Source of the DNA: Steromphala cineraria
Lineage: Eukaryota; Mollusca; Gastropoda; Trochida; Trochidae
Direction: 5' to 3'
Length of the DNA stretch: 64,000 nucleotides
Assembly (NCBI GenBank): GCA_916613615.1
Contig: OU744720.1
Coordinates: 78,581,338 to 78,645,337, forward strand
The stretch's first letter is position 1. Every line of letters starts with the position of its first letter. The notes below the pieces were generated by a model. The model was not told the origin of the DNA. It worked only from the letters and a program-made list of their open reading frames with translations, and made no database searches. Positions 47,401-57,928 of the stretch are shown piece by piece. The translations under genes were made by a program, and so were the position numbers.

Positions 47401-50400
47401 TACAGTTTAATAAGTACGATAATTTATCTTTAGATGGATGGACATAATAGAAGTTTTTAAGGTATTTTAAGGACACACAAGCAAAAAATGGTACTCATCT
47501 TCCAAGAGGTTATTATTGCACGATTTACATAGTCTCACTTCTCTTTTCATGTTAAGAAATCTGCCCTTTTCAATCCATAAATCATGCGAGGAACATCTGA
47601 AGCGTGCTAGACTTACTCTGAATTTTCTTATAGTAACACATGATAAATAATGCTCATTATAGATGTAGTGTTTAAAAGCTGAATAATAGTTACATTTTGT
47701 GGATAGATGAAGGTTGGTAAGCCATTTTTGTTGGTAGATATCCTTAAGTCTTTGCGTAAAAGAATTTAAGAACCTTAACACATTGTTAAAGCTGCGCTCA
47801 TGGCATCAAGATGTTCCCAACTATGGCTAAGGTTATAATTTCGCCCTGTACAGGTGTTCTTAAAATGTGTAACAAGGCCATCAAACTAACACCGTAGGTC
47901 CCTCGCCTTTTTCTTCGTGGCACCCGGAGGATGCTTTTGGGTTTGAGAATGCAGGGACCAATACGTCTTTGCAAACGCACATCAGGGTGTTTTCAATTCA
48001 CTCATTACATCTTTCACTAGGTACAAACCTGGGCCAAGATTTTCGAAGGCCCATTGGCACTAAGAGAGTCGTAGGTCAATGTTAATGAAAGTTGGGTTTG
48101 TCGGGGTGGGGATAGTTTGCCCTTACCTGTATGTGCACTACAATATAAGTAGGGTGGTTGTTGGGGTTATTATGCTGTTAAATTTGAGGCTTAAAAAAGT
48201 GTTCAAGCTTTTTCGCGGAAAAGGTTGTAACGAAAGTTTGTAAAACACGTGTTTAATCCGCCTCCATTTTTTACACCTATGCAATACATATTGCCATAGG
48301 CTTTCCTAATGCATGTATCGGAAGCTTCTGTGATGACTACTATGAAAAGTCATCTTTGCGCTCACCCATTGTCGTTGTCAGGCATTGGCTATGATGTTGT
48401 TGAGGACCTGACCCGCTCATGCAGCCCGGAAGTGACGAGCCGGAAGCCAGTGCAGGACACGTACTTCTGTCTCATCAGTAACCAGACAGTCGATACAACA
48501 TTCGAAAGTGGTGATTCGTGAGTATCAATTCATTTCTTTTTTCACATATTACGTTTTATCGACCTGACATCATAAATCGATCTTTGACAAACTTGGCTTT
48601 GTGAAATTCTTTTTTTTTAAATGGGTACATTTTTTTAAAAAGCTGTATTTGTGTTTTGTCATGTTTTAGGATGTTTTTGGTAGTTTGAGACCGCAAAGTG
48701 TTACCGTGGTAGGAGTGGTAATAGACAGAACATGCGCTTGTAGCATAGTTCAGGTGTATATTGCAAGTTGTGAGGTTTCATCTTGATATCAGTTCTTTCC
48801 TCAATTGTACCCAGGGCTTCCCCCATTTCGAAAATTCGTCTGCATGCCTCAGCTATCTTGTCTGTTGATAAAGGCAACCATTCTTGATGAAAGTGACAAG
48901 ACTTTTTCTGCAGTCCCTTGAGGTATTAGCTGGAGAAATAGTTCACTTTAATGTTCATGACTATCATCTCTCAACTTAAGGCGAGAGTCAAGAGCGACCC
49001 AATATATCTTTCAATGTGCCATCCTTTTAGCTAGTTCATAGCAATGTAGCTTCATCATGCTGTCTTGTTATTTTAGAAAGGAATAACTGAGATGCAACTT
49101 ACCCATAGAAGAAAAGAAGAAAAATCGTTATTACCCTAAATGGGAATTTGGCTTACATCATCACAGATCACGCATAATAAACACAATAAATGAGTTGATT
49201 ATTAAAATAGATAAAATATAAAAGGTATACCTATAATAGGTAAACTAGTTGCATCAAACATCATCAAGAGTCGTGTGAACAGCACAAATACCATCCTTGC
49301 TACTTTTAGGCTTTAGCGCAAGGCCTTCCGATAAGTGTGCCGGGTGCTCAAGGATAGTGAAATAATAAAATAATAAGTCTTTATTATCCTCATCACATAC
49401 ATTAATTCTCTCCCAACAGAGGCAGATCAAGTCATGAAATGTTGGTTCTGTTCTTATTAGACCAAATCAGTGGGCAGTTTCCCTGGCGAAAAATAATTGC
49501 ACCACACTCCATTTGAATATTTTAGCAAATGACAACGCTTCCCGAATGGAAAGGGTGCCTTTGCCATGATTCAGTAGCAAATATTATGATTTTAAGACAA
49601 CGTCGCAGATTGCACGACTAACATTGATTGCCTCCAATCAGGCATCTCCCATTCTAGCCCAAAACCTCGATCAACATTTCATGACTTGATCTGTCTCTGT
49701 GGGGAGAGAATGCCGAAATTCTTTTTGTGTCTATTGTTTCCGGCGCCCACAGTGCAGTGCCAGTTCAAGCCATGTTCTATCCTTGTAATGCTGACCGCCA
49801 AGCAAGGAAGCATGACCTTTCACCTTTTAACATAATTCGGCACAGCGAGGCCTGGAATCGAACATTTCCTGTGTGTCTTCGGGGTATCAATACCATGATC
49901 GAGTTTGAAAATTAGAAGCGCGCAATTCTTTTTCCAGAGTGTTTGTCCAAATTTCGTATTTTTGGCCTTTGATTTAGGAAAATGCTGGAACCAAAAATAT
50001 AAATCAATTCTGGAATGTTGATGACTAAATCTTCTTGTTAAATCTATTGTTTTTTGTGTGACATTTTCTGGGCTAGTGAAGTAACATAAACAAAAAGTCT
50101 TTCAAAAGAATTTTTCTTCAGTTGTTAATCTTCTTTTCCAGTCTGACTATCACATTTAAAGTGGACAGCGGGGGGTACAGATCTCTGCAGCGAATAATAC
50201 CTACCAAACAACGTATTGCGGTTCAGGACTATAAAGGGCGCCGGAGCGAAAATTCAATGGCCTTCAAGTTCGACTTTGAAAAACCAAAACACTCCTGTAT
50301 AAATGCAACTGCTCCTTGTAGAGAGATGTTTCAAATGGATGAGGATATAACTAAGGTGTGGTTTCGAGTTTTATTTTGTGAACCCACAGTTTCTAGTCTT

Positions 50401-53400
50401 AATGTTCAAAATGTTTTATCGTATTTTGAAAAAAAGATATATCATCTTATCCATGTTAAGGTATGTATCCTATTTAAACCCATAGGAATGGTCTATCATC
50501 ATTTGTTTCTAACAATAATAAGTTGAAACTTCCTTGGGATAACGCTAACGATGAGTGTAAAGTATTAACAATTTATCAATGTTGACTACAACGTCATTCT
50601 TGCTCAATGCCAAAATTTCAATTGAAATTTGTAATTGAGGAAATAACTGTAGTTGTTTAGTTTTTGCAAATGTTTTCTAACAACATCCTTATTACATTCC
50701 TCAACTTTGAAACACACTCTAAGCAATACTTCAATTTAGTGTATAATAATTTGTAAAGATTCTCACGCGAAAAAACTCATTATTCGTTATTCATAATGAG
50801 TTATCCCCAACTCACGATGATAATGTATTGTACTTCAACATTGCAGGATGCCCTATCTCTGCGCTGGTCAGGCTGGACGGATGTCCACTCTGGGATGTAT
50901 CGCTATGCCTGGGAGGTGTTCGAGTTGAGGGTCTGCGGAAACCTTGTCCTGAGAGAACCAGACCCACTGGGACCTATTAAAGGACCGGTCGAGGTCAACC
51001 AATCATCATCAAACACGAACTCATTCAGCGCCACCTACCGACCACCTCGACCTGGGGTCTACTCTGTTATTCTCGAAGCTTCAGACAAGGCCAATAACTC
51101 TAGATTCATCCGAAGAATCGCCCTGTATGATCCCGATTCTGAGATTACCATTGATGCGGATCCTGAAAGAGGTCTTTATGCCTCATCAGCAAACCCTGTT
51201 GGAGACTTCACATGGCAACAGAACTCTCAAGCTGATGTCGTCTTCACCTGGGAAAATCATTTTTCAAATTTGGTACACGAAAATGGAAAATGGCTGAACA
51301 GAGTCCTGGCGTTCCCTCCTGAACTGGAGGACTTTATCAAACATATCGATGAAAAATCCGATCAGGACGATCACGAAGGGAGCAGAACAATCAACGAAAT
51401 GCCCAACCGACGCGCCATCATAAAGTTCGAGGTTCAATGGGATAGTGCTGGCGGCGGGAATCAACCCCTTATCCCAACTGGTATCTGGACAGATGTCGGC
51501 TTAAGTGAATTTTTCACAATAAATGGAGGTAATCAGATGAATTCCCACTTATACATACTCATTACCTTCCACATCACATCCTTCGAAAATGACTTTTTGT
51601 GTTTGTATTGTAATTGTATCCTATAGTAGTGGTCTCACTGCTAAGTTGCATGTAGCTGTTACAAATGGCTTAATGTATCACCTTCACGTGTCCTTTTTAA
51701 TATCCGTTCATCATTTATGTTGTCTTCAAATCAAATATCTATATTTGAATTAATCGAAAATCGAATTGATTAGTTTGATAAACAAACATATTACTCAATA
51801 ACTGTGTAATGTATGCAGTATTGACTAATGATAAAACTCATTTTGAAGCTCATTTCGAATAATTGCTTTTTCTTTTCGATAACATTTTTACATGGCCAAA
51901 GTCTTTCAAAATGACAAATGCACTATTTTCTTAAAATCTGAAATACGATAAAAATATTTGAATACTAACATGCATTTAATACGATATTTATTAGGACACA
52001 ATTTAGTATGAGTGATTTTAATTGTGCAGTCACTCAATCCCTGACGAAACCAGACAACGTGACGTTCTGGGTTCGAGCTACAGACGCTATGGGTAATGTG
52101 AAGGTGGACAGGACACAGGTGCGCTTTGATGACACCCCTCCAGTACACGCAACTAACGTCATCTTCAGCAGGAATCAACAAGTACACGGTGTTCCTTACA
52201 GTTCAAGGTAAGTTTACAAGCCTCAAGCTAATGGCCGAACATGTATGTTGTTCCCTCGTTTTAAAAACTTAAAACAAAGAGAATACTAAACGAGGTCCCG
52301 TTTGATAAAATGTTTATGAAACGAGTAAATGGTTTGGTATTTAAAGAGCGAAAGCGACTTATATACCAATACCATTCATGAGTTTCATAAAAATGATATC
52401 AAACGGGACCGAGTTCAGTATTTTATTTGTAACTGGCTCAAATAAATCGTCGAAAACAAAGAAATTCGCTGACATGACCATTGCGGACGGCCCGCTGACA
52501 TTGTGACGTCATACATTACGGTTGTGACGTCAGTATTACGTTACGTAGTTCGGTCACGCGCCATGTTATGACACATATGTGACATGACATGGTCGATTTT
52601 TTAAACAGCGCTATTTTCAACGGGAGAGTAATAAAATTGCTTGTTTAATTTAAAGTGTATATTCATAACACCCCTATTCCCTCAATGTTATAATTATTTA
52701 CCTACCAAGTACGGTAATCTTTCAATACCTATATTTCGTGAAATGGTCTCCTTCTAATTACTCAGTTTCTTGGTATAACATTTCCGGGATTCATTTTTAT
52801 TCAAGACCCGCAAATTTAAGCTTTTATAACCTGCGGCTAAACTAAATTTGCGGGTGTTGAATAATAATGAATCCCGGAAATCCGCAACTGTTTATCTTCT
52901 AAGTCATTACCGTTTTTTCATCACTTCTTCGTTGCGTCGGTTACATTTTGTTCTTAATCAAATCGCATATTTGGTTTACAGCATAACTCTGACGGTGTTT
53001 GACATGGAGAGTGGAATGCAGAGAGTTGATGTTTTTGTATACAAGGATTGGACAGACATCTTAATGATCTTGGTCAACAACTTCACCATGCCTATCCCGT
53101 CAAAACCTCCAGGGGTCTGTCTAATTCAATGATCTATAGTTCTTGTCAATGAATTTACTCCGATCTAATGAACACACTGAATATTTTAACCTTATGTATT
53201 CATATAATTGTAACATGTGTCATACAGCAAATGCGTTTATGTTAAATATGATTCGGTGGGACGTTAACGCATTCATTGGTTCTACATTATGCTTATACGA
53301 ATATTATCATTTCTTGTTATATAACTGAATGTAATAAAACATAATTCCATTTGATTTACGTTGAATATCCACTTTTACCATGCAATTATGGGTTTCATTT

Positions 53401-56400
53401 AAAAATGCTGTATTATGCATATTTTAGAGTGATGAGATAAAGCCATATTGAAGCTTACTTGCGTTTCTAAAGTCTGTGTTTGTGTCCACAGAGTAATTGT
53501 GAACTCGGGGATCTCTGCTACTGTACGCCTAATGGCTGTTTCGACAAACAACAGGTCCTTGCGGTCAGCAACTGTCGACTCTGGGTGGCCAAGGATTTGG
53601 AAAGTAACCAGTCGGTATCACTCTATATGTATTTCAGAAACAAGGCCGGACTAACGCTCACAATGACAATAGACGTAAGCAAACTAGTCATAATGGCACT
53701 ATAAATGGTGTTGTTATTTTCTTGCATCATTCATCATCATCAACATAATGATCATTTTCATCATCACCACCATCATCAAAATCATCATGGTAATAATCAT
53801 CATGATGGTCATCATTATCATAATCATCATCAACATCATCATCAAAGTCATCCTCATCCTCATCATCATCATCAACATAATGATCATCTTCACCATCACC
53901 ATCACCATCAACATCCTTATCATCAAACTCATCATCATCATCATCATCATCATCATCACAATCATCGTCATTTTCAACATAATGATCATTTTTATCAACA
54001 CCACCATCATCAACATCCTCATCGTCATATCGTCATCACCAACATAATGATCATCTTCATCATCACCATCACCATCAACATCCTTATCATCAAAGTCATC
54101 ATCATCATCATGATCATCATTATTATCATCACCATCATCGTCATCATTAACATAATGATAATTTTCAGCAACATCACCATCATAAACATCTTCTTCATCA
54201 TAGTCATCATCATCATACATTTTACCTTCATCATCACCTTTATATTATCATGAAGTTGATCATCAGCATAATCTTTATAATTTATCATTTTGATGACCAT
54301 ATATCAAATCAATCAAAATCATCAAAGAGTCTTAAATCCCATATGTCAAAACAAAATGATAGTATTGTTAAAAACAATTAAACAATCTACTTTTCTTACT
54401 TTGATCTTTACCAAAACATGAGATTATTGTTTACAGATTGACAATGTTGCTGAACTAAATGGCACAGGGACATGTAAGTTACCACTTAGTTCATCTTATT
54501 AAACAATAAACCATTTTATGTCAGTACTATATATAATCTACATTACTACCAAGGGGTCTCTGTGAACGAGACAAACTAACAATTACCATTATCATACTTA
54601 CATGCGGTTTGGGATGATATTTAGCTATTGAGAATGTAAATACTCGTTTGAAAAATCTTTTGTCGACATTTTGATATCATATTTACATTTTTTATCAACA
54701 ATAACATACATATTTCAACGCCCAAATGACAGTACCTCTTGTCTTAAGGCCATAGCATCTAAAGAATCAGTTTACATGCGTGTAGGATTTACACAGTTGC
54801 GTTCGATGAGTATCAACTTTGGCAGCAATAAAAAGCTAATTATGAAGAAAAGATAATAACATCTAGTCGTTCTCGACAAAGACGGTTTTCAAGCGTATAT
54901 TTAGAAACCGGAAGTTGTGAGATGAACCCACTTATTAACGTCGGTTGCCGTTTCGGTCAATTTTGCTGAATAATCTCCTATTTAATGAATTTATGTCCGA
55001 ATTTCCGTAGGTTGGTCGCAAAACTATGGAAAAAGTACAAGGAAAACAGTTAAATTACTTTTAACATATTTAATCATCGACTTGATATTATTATGAATTG
55101 GTTTATCATATGGACTGATAACGAGAATCTTTCATTCCCTAAACAAAATCGCAGACAAAAAATATTAACATCAGCATATTTCGGTATTTGAATGGATATA
55201 AGGCACCTCGTAACTGTGACCCTATCTACTCAGACACGGGCCCAAAAGACCTAAAAGTGACTACTGTAGGGGAGACAACTGCGACTGTGACATGGACCCA
55301 TTCCCAGAGCTGTTACGAACGGACAGAGATGTGGATTAATTACGGAGAAGATGGCGAACTGAAGATGACACAACTCCCCCACTCGGCAACCTCGCACAAC
55401 CTTGCCGGGCTGAAACCAGGAATAAGTTATACCATCGAGGTCATATCCCAGTATGGAGATGTGAAGAGCGACCCTGTACCTGTTGTCATCACCACACTAG
55501 GTCAATATCATTTTTATATAAATACCTCAGCATTGAATTCAACGAAACGTCTGCAATGTTCTGTATTACCCGAGCGATAGCGAGGGTTGTTGTTGTTGTT
55601 GTTTTTAATTTCTGTATTGTAATCAACAATATGATCAAACTGTATCAAGCAAGATGTATATGAATGAAATTGAAGAATGATAATAACCATTACTCCGTTA
55701 GGATAAATTGCTTTAAGAAAATCATTGCTAATTTTCAAATCAAACTTTCTTTTTCTCACTTTCTTAAACCCACCCGGTGATTATTTAAATGTTGAACAGT
55801 ATGTTTTTGGTTTTCTCTGGGATAGTAAATCCGACAAAATTAAGAAAACAATAGGTTGTAAGCTTATTGTTGATGATAGCCTGGAAATGCTTGATATCTA
55901 TGCTTATGTTGATGCTTTGAAAGAAATGTTGATAAAAAAGCTACTTCCACTTGATTATAACAAATATAAAAGTGGAATCATGAATTGATGAATACAAGTT
56001 GGTAAAAGGATTGAAGATAACTCTTCACAAACAGGTGAACTTCAATTTCATATTCATTTGATATTTTTTGGTTGTTCGGTACTATTTCAAACTGATACTA
56101 GCTACTTTTTATCTGAGTGTGTAAATTGCTAAATATTACATTTTAAATGTAAACTACAGAAGAAAATACCAGTCATTTTCCACTTTCCTCAATATCTCAC
56201 TTTTTCAATCACGTATTAGTATATCAGCTCACCTCTAGTATCTCACACCCTTAAGAAGCGGTACCATATTTTTTTAATTTCATCTTTCCCAATTTCTCCT
56301 TGATAAAAGTACGTAAAAGCTTAATATATTATTTTGAGTGTCAAAAATCTCATTACACAAACCAATCATCAACAATCAGAGAAGAAATTATAAAATTCAC

Positions 56401-57928
56401 CTAAAGTATCATAAAACATGTTTAATTCATTTTGTCTAAGAAAATGGAATCGCATATTTTAATTTATCACTGCTACATTTGCAAAATGTCTTTCAATTGG
56501 AACCCTTTATTTTCATTTCCCTGAAATCAAGATATATTCCCCCTAAAAACGTGATACACTAATTTTGATTAAAAAGGTAAGATATTGTAGGAAAGCAAGA
56601 GTTAACGAATTTAAAGAGAAATCTCGGCTATATGCATGAATTTGATTGATTACAAGGCATGACCTAGTTTTTGTAGTTTTCATATTTACGGTATGCAAGG
56701 GTATGAATGAGTGAATGAATGTTGTTGGGGGTCGATACTAACAATTTCAAAATATCACAGACGACTAACTGGGAACTTTCACGCTGAAGAGATGAAAATG
56801 CTCTCTCTACTAATCCAATATTGAATTACTAATTATTATCAGTTATAATATCGTTTTTTAACTCGTAAATTCAAATCAGGTCATCTGAAAATGTTTTTTA
56901 GTTTTCGGTGATTGTTTAATTCATCCTCAGTTTAAATGATAATGATAGTGATATGAAACATTGTTTTTGAAGACTCTGTATGATATTTAATTCTGGTAAA
57001 GTCCTTAAATGTTTTAAGCACATAGACTCCTCATCAGATCTTTATAAATTCATTTGTTATGCTTTAATTTCCTCATTCGATTAATTCTTCGAATTTTATT
57101 ACTTAAATGATCGATATTTAACAAAGGATGTGTTCTTTTGTTCCAGACGGTGTTCTTTGAGCGGATGCAATATATGAAATATTAGATATTCAGTATATTA
57201 AGAATAATGAAGTCATAGGTCGTTATAAACTTACAGCATGCATGTCCTTACCACTGATGGTTGTTATTACTTTTTTCTGTATGTGAATGGTGTGTTGGTT
57301 TCCCGTGGTGGTTCGAATTTGTTTTAAAAGCGATGGGAGGGTTGGTTTCTCTACAAAAACACCTTTGATCTGCCACTTTTACTTTTGGTTAACCAGTACC
57401 TTGAGAACAACCCAAAAAAGCATGATTTTTAATGAAGCATCTTCATCATAATCGCTTTGCCTCTCTCAAACCAGCATGACTTTTAATGTACCACCTTCAT
57501 CATTTAGACCTGACCTATTTTTGCTTAGGCCATCTAAGAATGCACAACTATCTTCATTAACTACTTGCATTATTAAAAGGCGTAAACACAAAATTCACAG
57601 GCAAATGTTTTCACTTGTTACATATACTATTTCAGATCTGGCTGAGGTAAGAATTGTTTTATATTTTGAAGGTAACATATTTGGCAGAAATTGATATTTA
57701 TATTGTCAAATTTGAAGTAACTTATTTTCCATAAAATCATTGCTTCTGCTCATGTAAAGTTTTTTTCTATATTGTAAGTGTTCTGTTCTCTATTCTCATC
57801 ATCCTCACCGTTGGCTTTGTTCTCTTGCTCTACAGATTGGACTTGCGGGTTACAGGGAACGGTTGTACCGTCATGAACCACGAAATGTTAACAAAGATGG
57901 CAAAAGTGTACATGCAAGAGCCGCTTAG
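35423..57928 (+). CDS. Secreted multidomain gene: signal peptide, EMI, EGF-like, unassigned modules, FN3
   Basis: Exons: 35423-35493 (ATG), 43725-43793, 44034-44131, 44594-44691, 45080-45208, 45553-45846, 46269-about 46580, 48382-48517, 50142-50355, 50847-51528, 52030-52207, 52982-53114, 53492-53674, 54437-54473, about 55175-55500, 57636-57646, 57836-57928 (TAG). Phases agree except at the two damaged exons (44594, 46269) and into the exon near 55175, where an exon is probably missing. Exon 1 encodes a signal peptide. Exons 2-3 form an EMI domain (NVCSRTICSYRR...YFCCWGW...NC). Exons 4-5 encode EGF-like repeats (CVNGRCVRPNVCEC). Exons 6-14 encode extracellular modules I cannot name (DALSLRWSGWTD, VTFWVRATDAMGN). 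The exon ending at 55500 is a fibronectin type III domain. This points to an extracellular matrix or adhesion role. The 3' end is uncertain. Confidence 0.72.
35772..36060 (-). mobile_element. DIRS terminal fragment, inverted
   Basis: This block is the reverse complement, with mismatches, of about 40390-40640. Shared features include aatatactctcctcgacagt with ttaacaatatgcccg, the gaggtggtgagaaggctaaagcg run, and the cctcgctatgcgagagg palindrome. It looks like the junction region of a second DIRS copy in the opposite orientation. It lies 280 bp downstream of the first exon of the EMI gene. Confidence 0.7.
36074..36233. repeat. Two 80-bp tandem repeats with a cccccgggggt palindrome
   Basis: Units starting acatgcaccgtttacccccg at 36074 and 36154 are 80 bp apart. 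Each contains tacccccgggggta and the pair ggcaaatttg/caaattt. A partial, rearranged third copy (gcgggtaaatttttgcctcc) follows to about 36300. The origin is unknown. Confidence 0.8.
36758..37617 (+). pseudogene. DIRS gag-like region
   Basis: GC-rich, broken open frames (36758-37246 and 37378-37617) occupy the 5' position of the element, before the reverse transcriptase. They encode low-complexity basic and proline/serine-rich sequence without a recognisable motif. The assignment rests on position only. Confidence 0.45.
37646..38941 (+). pseudogene. DIRS reverse transcriptase and RNase H, frameshifted
   Basis: Reverse transcriptase blocks appear in order in shifting frames: NYSPVFIRPKRDPKKWRLIH, MISLDLQDAYLHIPI (first catalytic D) and a MYLDDG motif (the catalytic DD) near 38175. 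The frame at 38237-38941 carries LVFLGANLDT and then RNase H signatures: HHLFVDASTKGWGAHL (D), NVLELDAIRL (E) and VHTDRSTAAWAINKQ (D). This LGxxLDT ... TDxxTAxxxINKQ combination is characteristic of DIRS polymerases. At least two frame changes and a stop make it inactive. Confidence 0.8.
39300..40312 (+). pseudogene. DIRS tyrosine recombinase-like region, frameshifted
   Basis: Segments in changing frames resemble phage-type integrases found in DIRS elements. They include an N-terminal SAM-like stretch (SINTNLATIMSVLRKPDPK, in the frame before and through 39539) and a C-terminal frame 40034-40312 ending in SGLVFSNHYLRDISNKY. The catalytic R-H-R-Y set could not be identified with confidence. 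The position after RNase H supports the call. Confidence 0.5.
40906..41824. mobile_element. Harbinger-like non-autonomous element, 919 bp
   Basis: The left end reads GGGTCTAGGACAAAAACC; the right end inverted reads GGATCAAGGCCAAAAGCC. Both are flanked by TTA (40903-40905 and 41825-41827). Subterminal arrays of ggacaaaa-n-cacc motifs run inward for about 120 bp on the left and 70 bp on the right, in opposite orientations. No transposase frame is present. TTA duplications with GG-starting ends fit the PIF/Harbinger group; this is an inference. Confidence 0.7.
41930..43050 (-). pseudogene. Degenerate DIRS fragment, inverted
   Basis: On the minus strand, 42464-41913 carries remnants matching the nearby DIRS polymerase: GGDAYLRPKTF, FDPTIHPKGKVAPGP, SRIQRVGRGPLQ and TNILELDAIRL, the last being the RNase H acidic-residue block. 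To its right, up to about 43050, is GC-rich sequence with repeated agcgct words, probably the gag-like end. No complete frame remains. Confidence 0.65.
43725..44131 (+). CDS. EMI-domain exons of the multidomain gene
   Basis: Exons 43725-43793 and 44034-44131 join in phase 2. Read this way they encode NVCSRTICSYRRMRVCNY, then a Y-x-T-x-Y-F-C-C-W-G-W core and a final cysteine, which is the EMI pattern of cysteines with a central CC-x-G-W. The incoming phase matches the signal-peptide exon 8.2 kb upstream, which is the main reason for linking them. Another frame through the first exon is open but breaks phase with both neighbours. Confidence 0.75.
44594..44691 (+). pseudogene. EGF-like exon with an apparent 1-bp frameshift
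   Basis: The incoming frame gives AICRP, the usual start of an EGF repeat after an EMI domain, but hits TGA after a few codons. One base off, the same exon reads ARCVNGRCVRPNVCECNDG and exits in the phase the next exon needs. The exon is 98 nt, and 99 would keep frame, so a single missing base near 44611-44625 explains both facts. It may be a real mutation or an assembly indel. Confidence 0.65.
45553..45846 (+). CDS. Extracellular module exon, family not recognised
   Basis: This clean 294-nt exon (tag acceptor, gttaag donor, phase 1 in and out) begins EPDEKPDIYEGSARLSFYMR. It contains NVTAS, a potential N-glycosylation site, and an acidic, aromatic-rich sequence. I cannot assign it to a family, although its phase fits both neighbours. 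Confidence 0.75.
46269..46580 (+). pseudogene. Extracellular module exon broken by frame changes
   Basis: From the acceptor the frame runs VCQTNIHVEMEIPSSLGYEQ and on to ITWQTRW. Coding then continues in another frame (VQLSDLCCYSGQFAYCSNIF onward) until TGA at about 46577, after which a third frame (LPDITSGRHLCPDSLRH) looks coding. A 34-nt stretch (gtatgt...caaag, 46352-46385) sits at the first shift and would restore the frame if absent, but is too short for a normal intron. I infer small indels. Confidence 0.55.
47195..47785 (-). pseudogene. LINE 3' fragment
   Basis: The minus-strand frame 47781-47467 begins inside a polymerase C-terminal region and ends with LCKSCNNNLLEDEYHFLLVC, the same C-x2-C...H...C pattern as the LINE at 14290-20378, though clearly a different family member. 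Downstream on the minus strand is 3' UTR-like sequence ending with aataaagattgaagattga near 47195. It lies in an intron of the multidomain gene. Confidence 0.75.
49406..49711. mobile_element. MITE-like element with about 40-bp inverted ends
   Basis: The left end (from 49406) reads ttctctcccaacagaggcag and continues atcaagtcatgaaatgttg. The right end (49671-49711) is its reverse complement with two or three mismatches. The 225-bp interior has no useful frame. The target duplication is unclear. It is in the intron between exons 48382-48517 and 50142-50355. Confidence 0.75.
50847..51528 (+). CDS. Large exon (682 nt) of the multidomain gene
   Basis: This is the largest coding exon in the window, with a ttgcag acceptor, a gtaatc donor, phase 0 in and phase 1 out. 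It encodes LSLRWSGWTDVHSGMYRYAW, an Ig-like or FN3-like stretch (PGVYSVILEASDKANNSRFI, with an N-glycosylation sequon NNS), and a region with many acidic residues. The pattern of W-x-G-W-x-D then Y-x-W recurs in extracellular proteins of invertebrates; I cannot name the domain. Confidence 0.8.
52282..52422. repeat. Imperfect 141-bp palindrome
   Basis: The arms starting aatactaaacgaggtcccgt and ending acgggaccgagttcagtatt pair over about 60 bp with scattered mismatches. It is intronic, 75 bp after exon 52030-52207. It is probably a fold-back element. Confidence 0.8.
52781..52880. repeat. 100-bp hairpin, arms about 40 bp
   Basis: The arm tttccgggattcatttttat followed by tcaagacccgcaaattta pairs with taaatttgcgggtgttgaat and ataatgaatcccggaaa. 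The loop is about 20 bp. It ends about 100 bp before exon 52982-53114, so it is close to that exon's splice acceptor. Confidence 0.88.
53726..54240. repeat. (atc)n microsatellite, about 500 bp
   Basis: Long runs of catcatcat interspersed with cataatgatcat-type spacers, with a weak 120-bp higher-order pattern (the block around aacataatgatcatcttcat recurs at least four times). Poly-His, poly-Ile and poly-Asp frames here are artefacts. It is intronic, 50 bp after exon 53492-53674. Confidence 0.95.
55175..55500 (+). CDS. Fibronectin type III exon
   Basis: The reading GPKDLKVTTVGETTATVTWT, then NLAGLKPGISYTIEVIS and PVVITTLG, matches an FN3 domain (conserved W on strand B, L-x-P-x-x-x-Y on strands E-F). 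The donor after ACACTAG is clear. The acceptor is not: cag at 55174 or aag at 55202 both fit the frame, but neither fits the phase leaving 54473, so an exon is probably missing upstream. Confidence 0.75.
55770..55985 (+). pseudogene. LINE polymerase C-terminal fragment (L1/Tx1-like)
   Basis: The frame reads NVEQYVFGFLWDSKSDKIKK, then LEMLDIYAYVDALKEMLIKK. This resembles the F-x-W-x-x-K-x-D-K-I-K-R ... G-L-x-M-x-D-I-x-x-x-x-x-A-L-K segment after the RT domain of L1/Tx1-type LINEs. Only about 70 residues remain. It is intronic and of a different type from the LINE at 14290. Confidence 0.55.

Noticed and set aside
47798..47980. 60-residue minus-strand gene
   Set aside because: It adjoins the LINE 3' fragment and is probably decayed LINE sequence; no motif is certain.
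53705..54300. Histidine-rich and aspartate-rich proteins on both strands
   Set aside because: They are translations of the (atc)n microsatellite.
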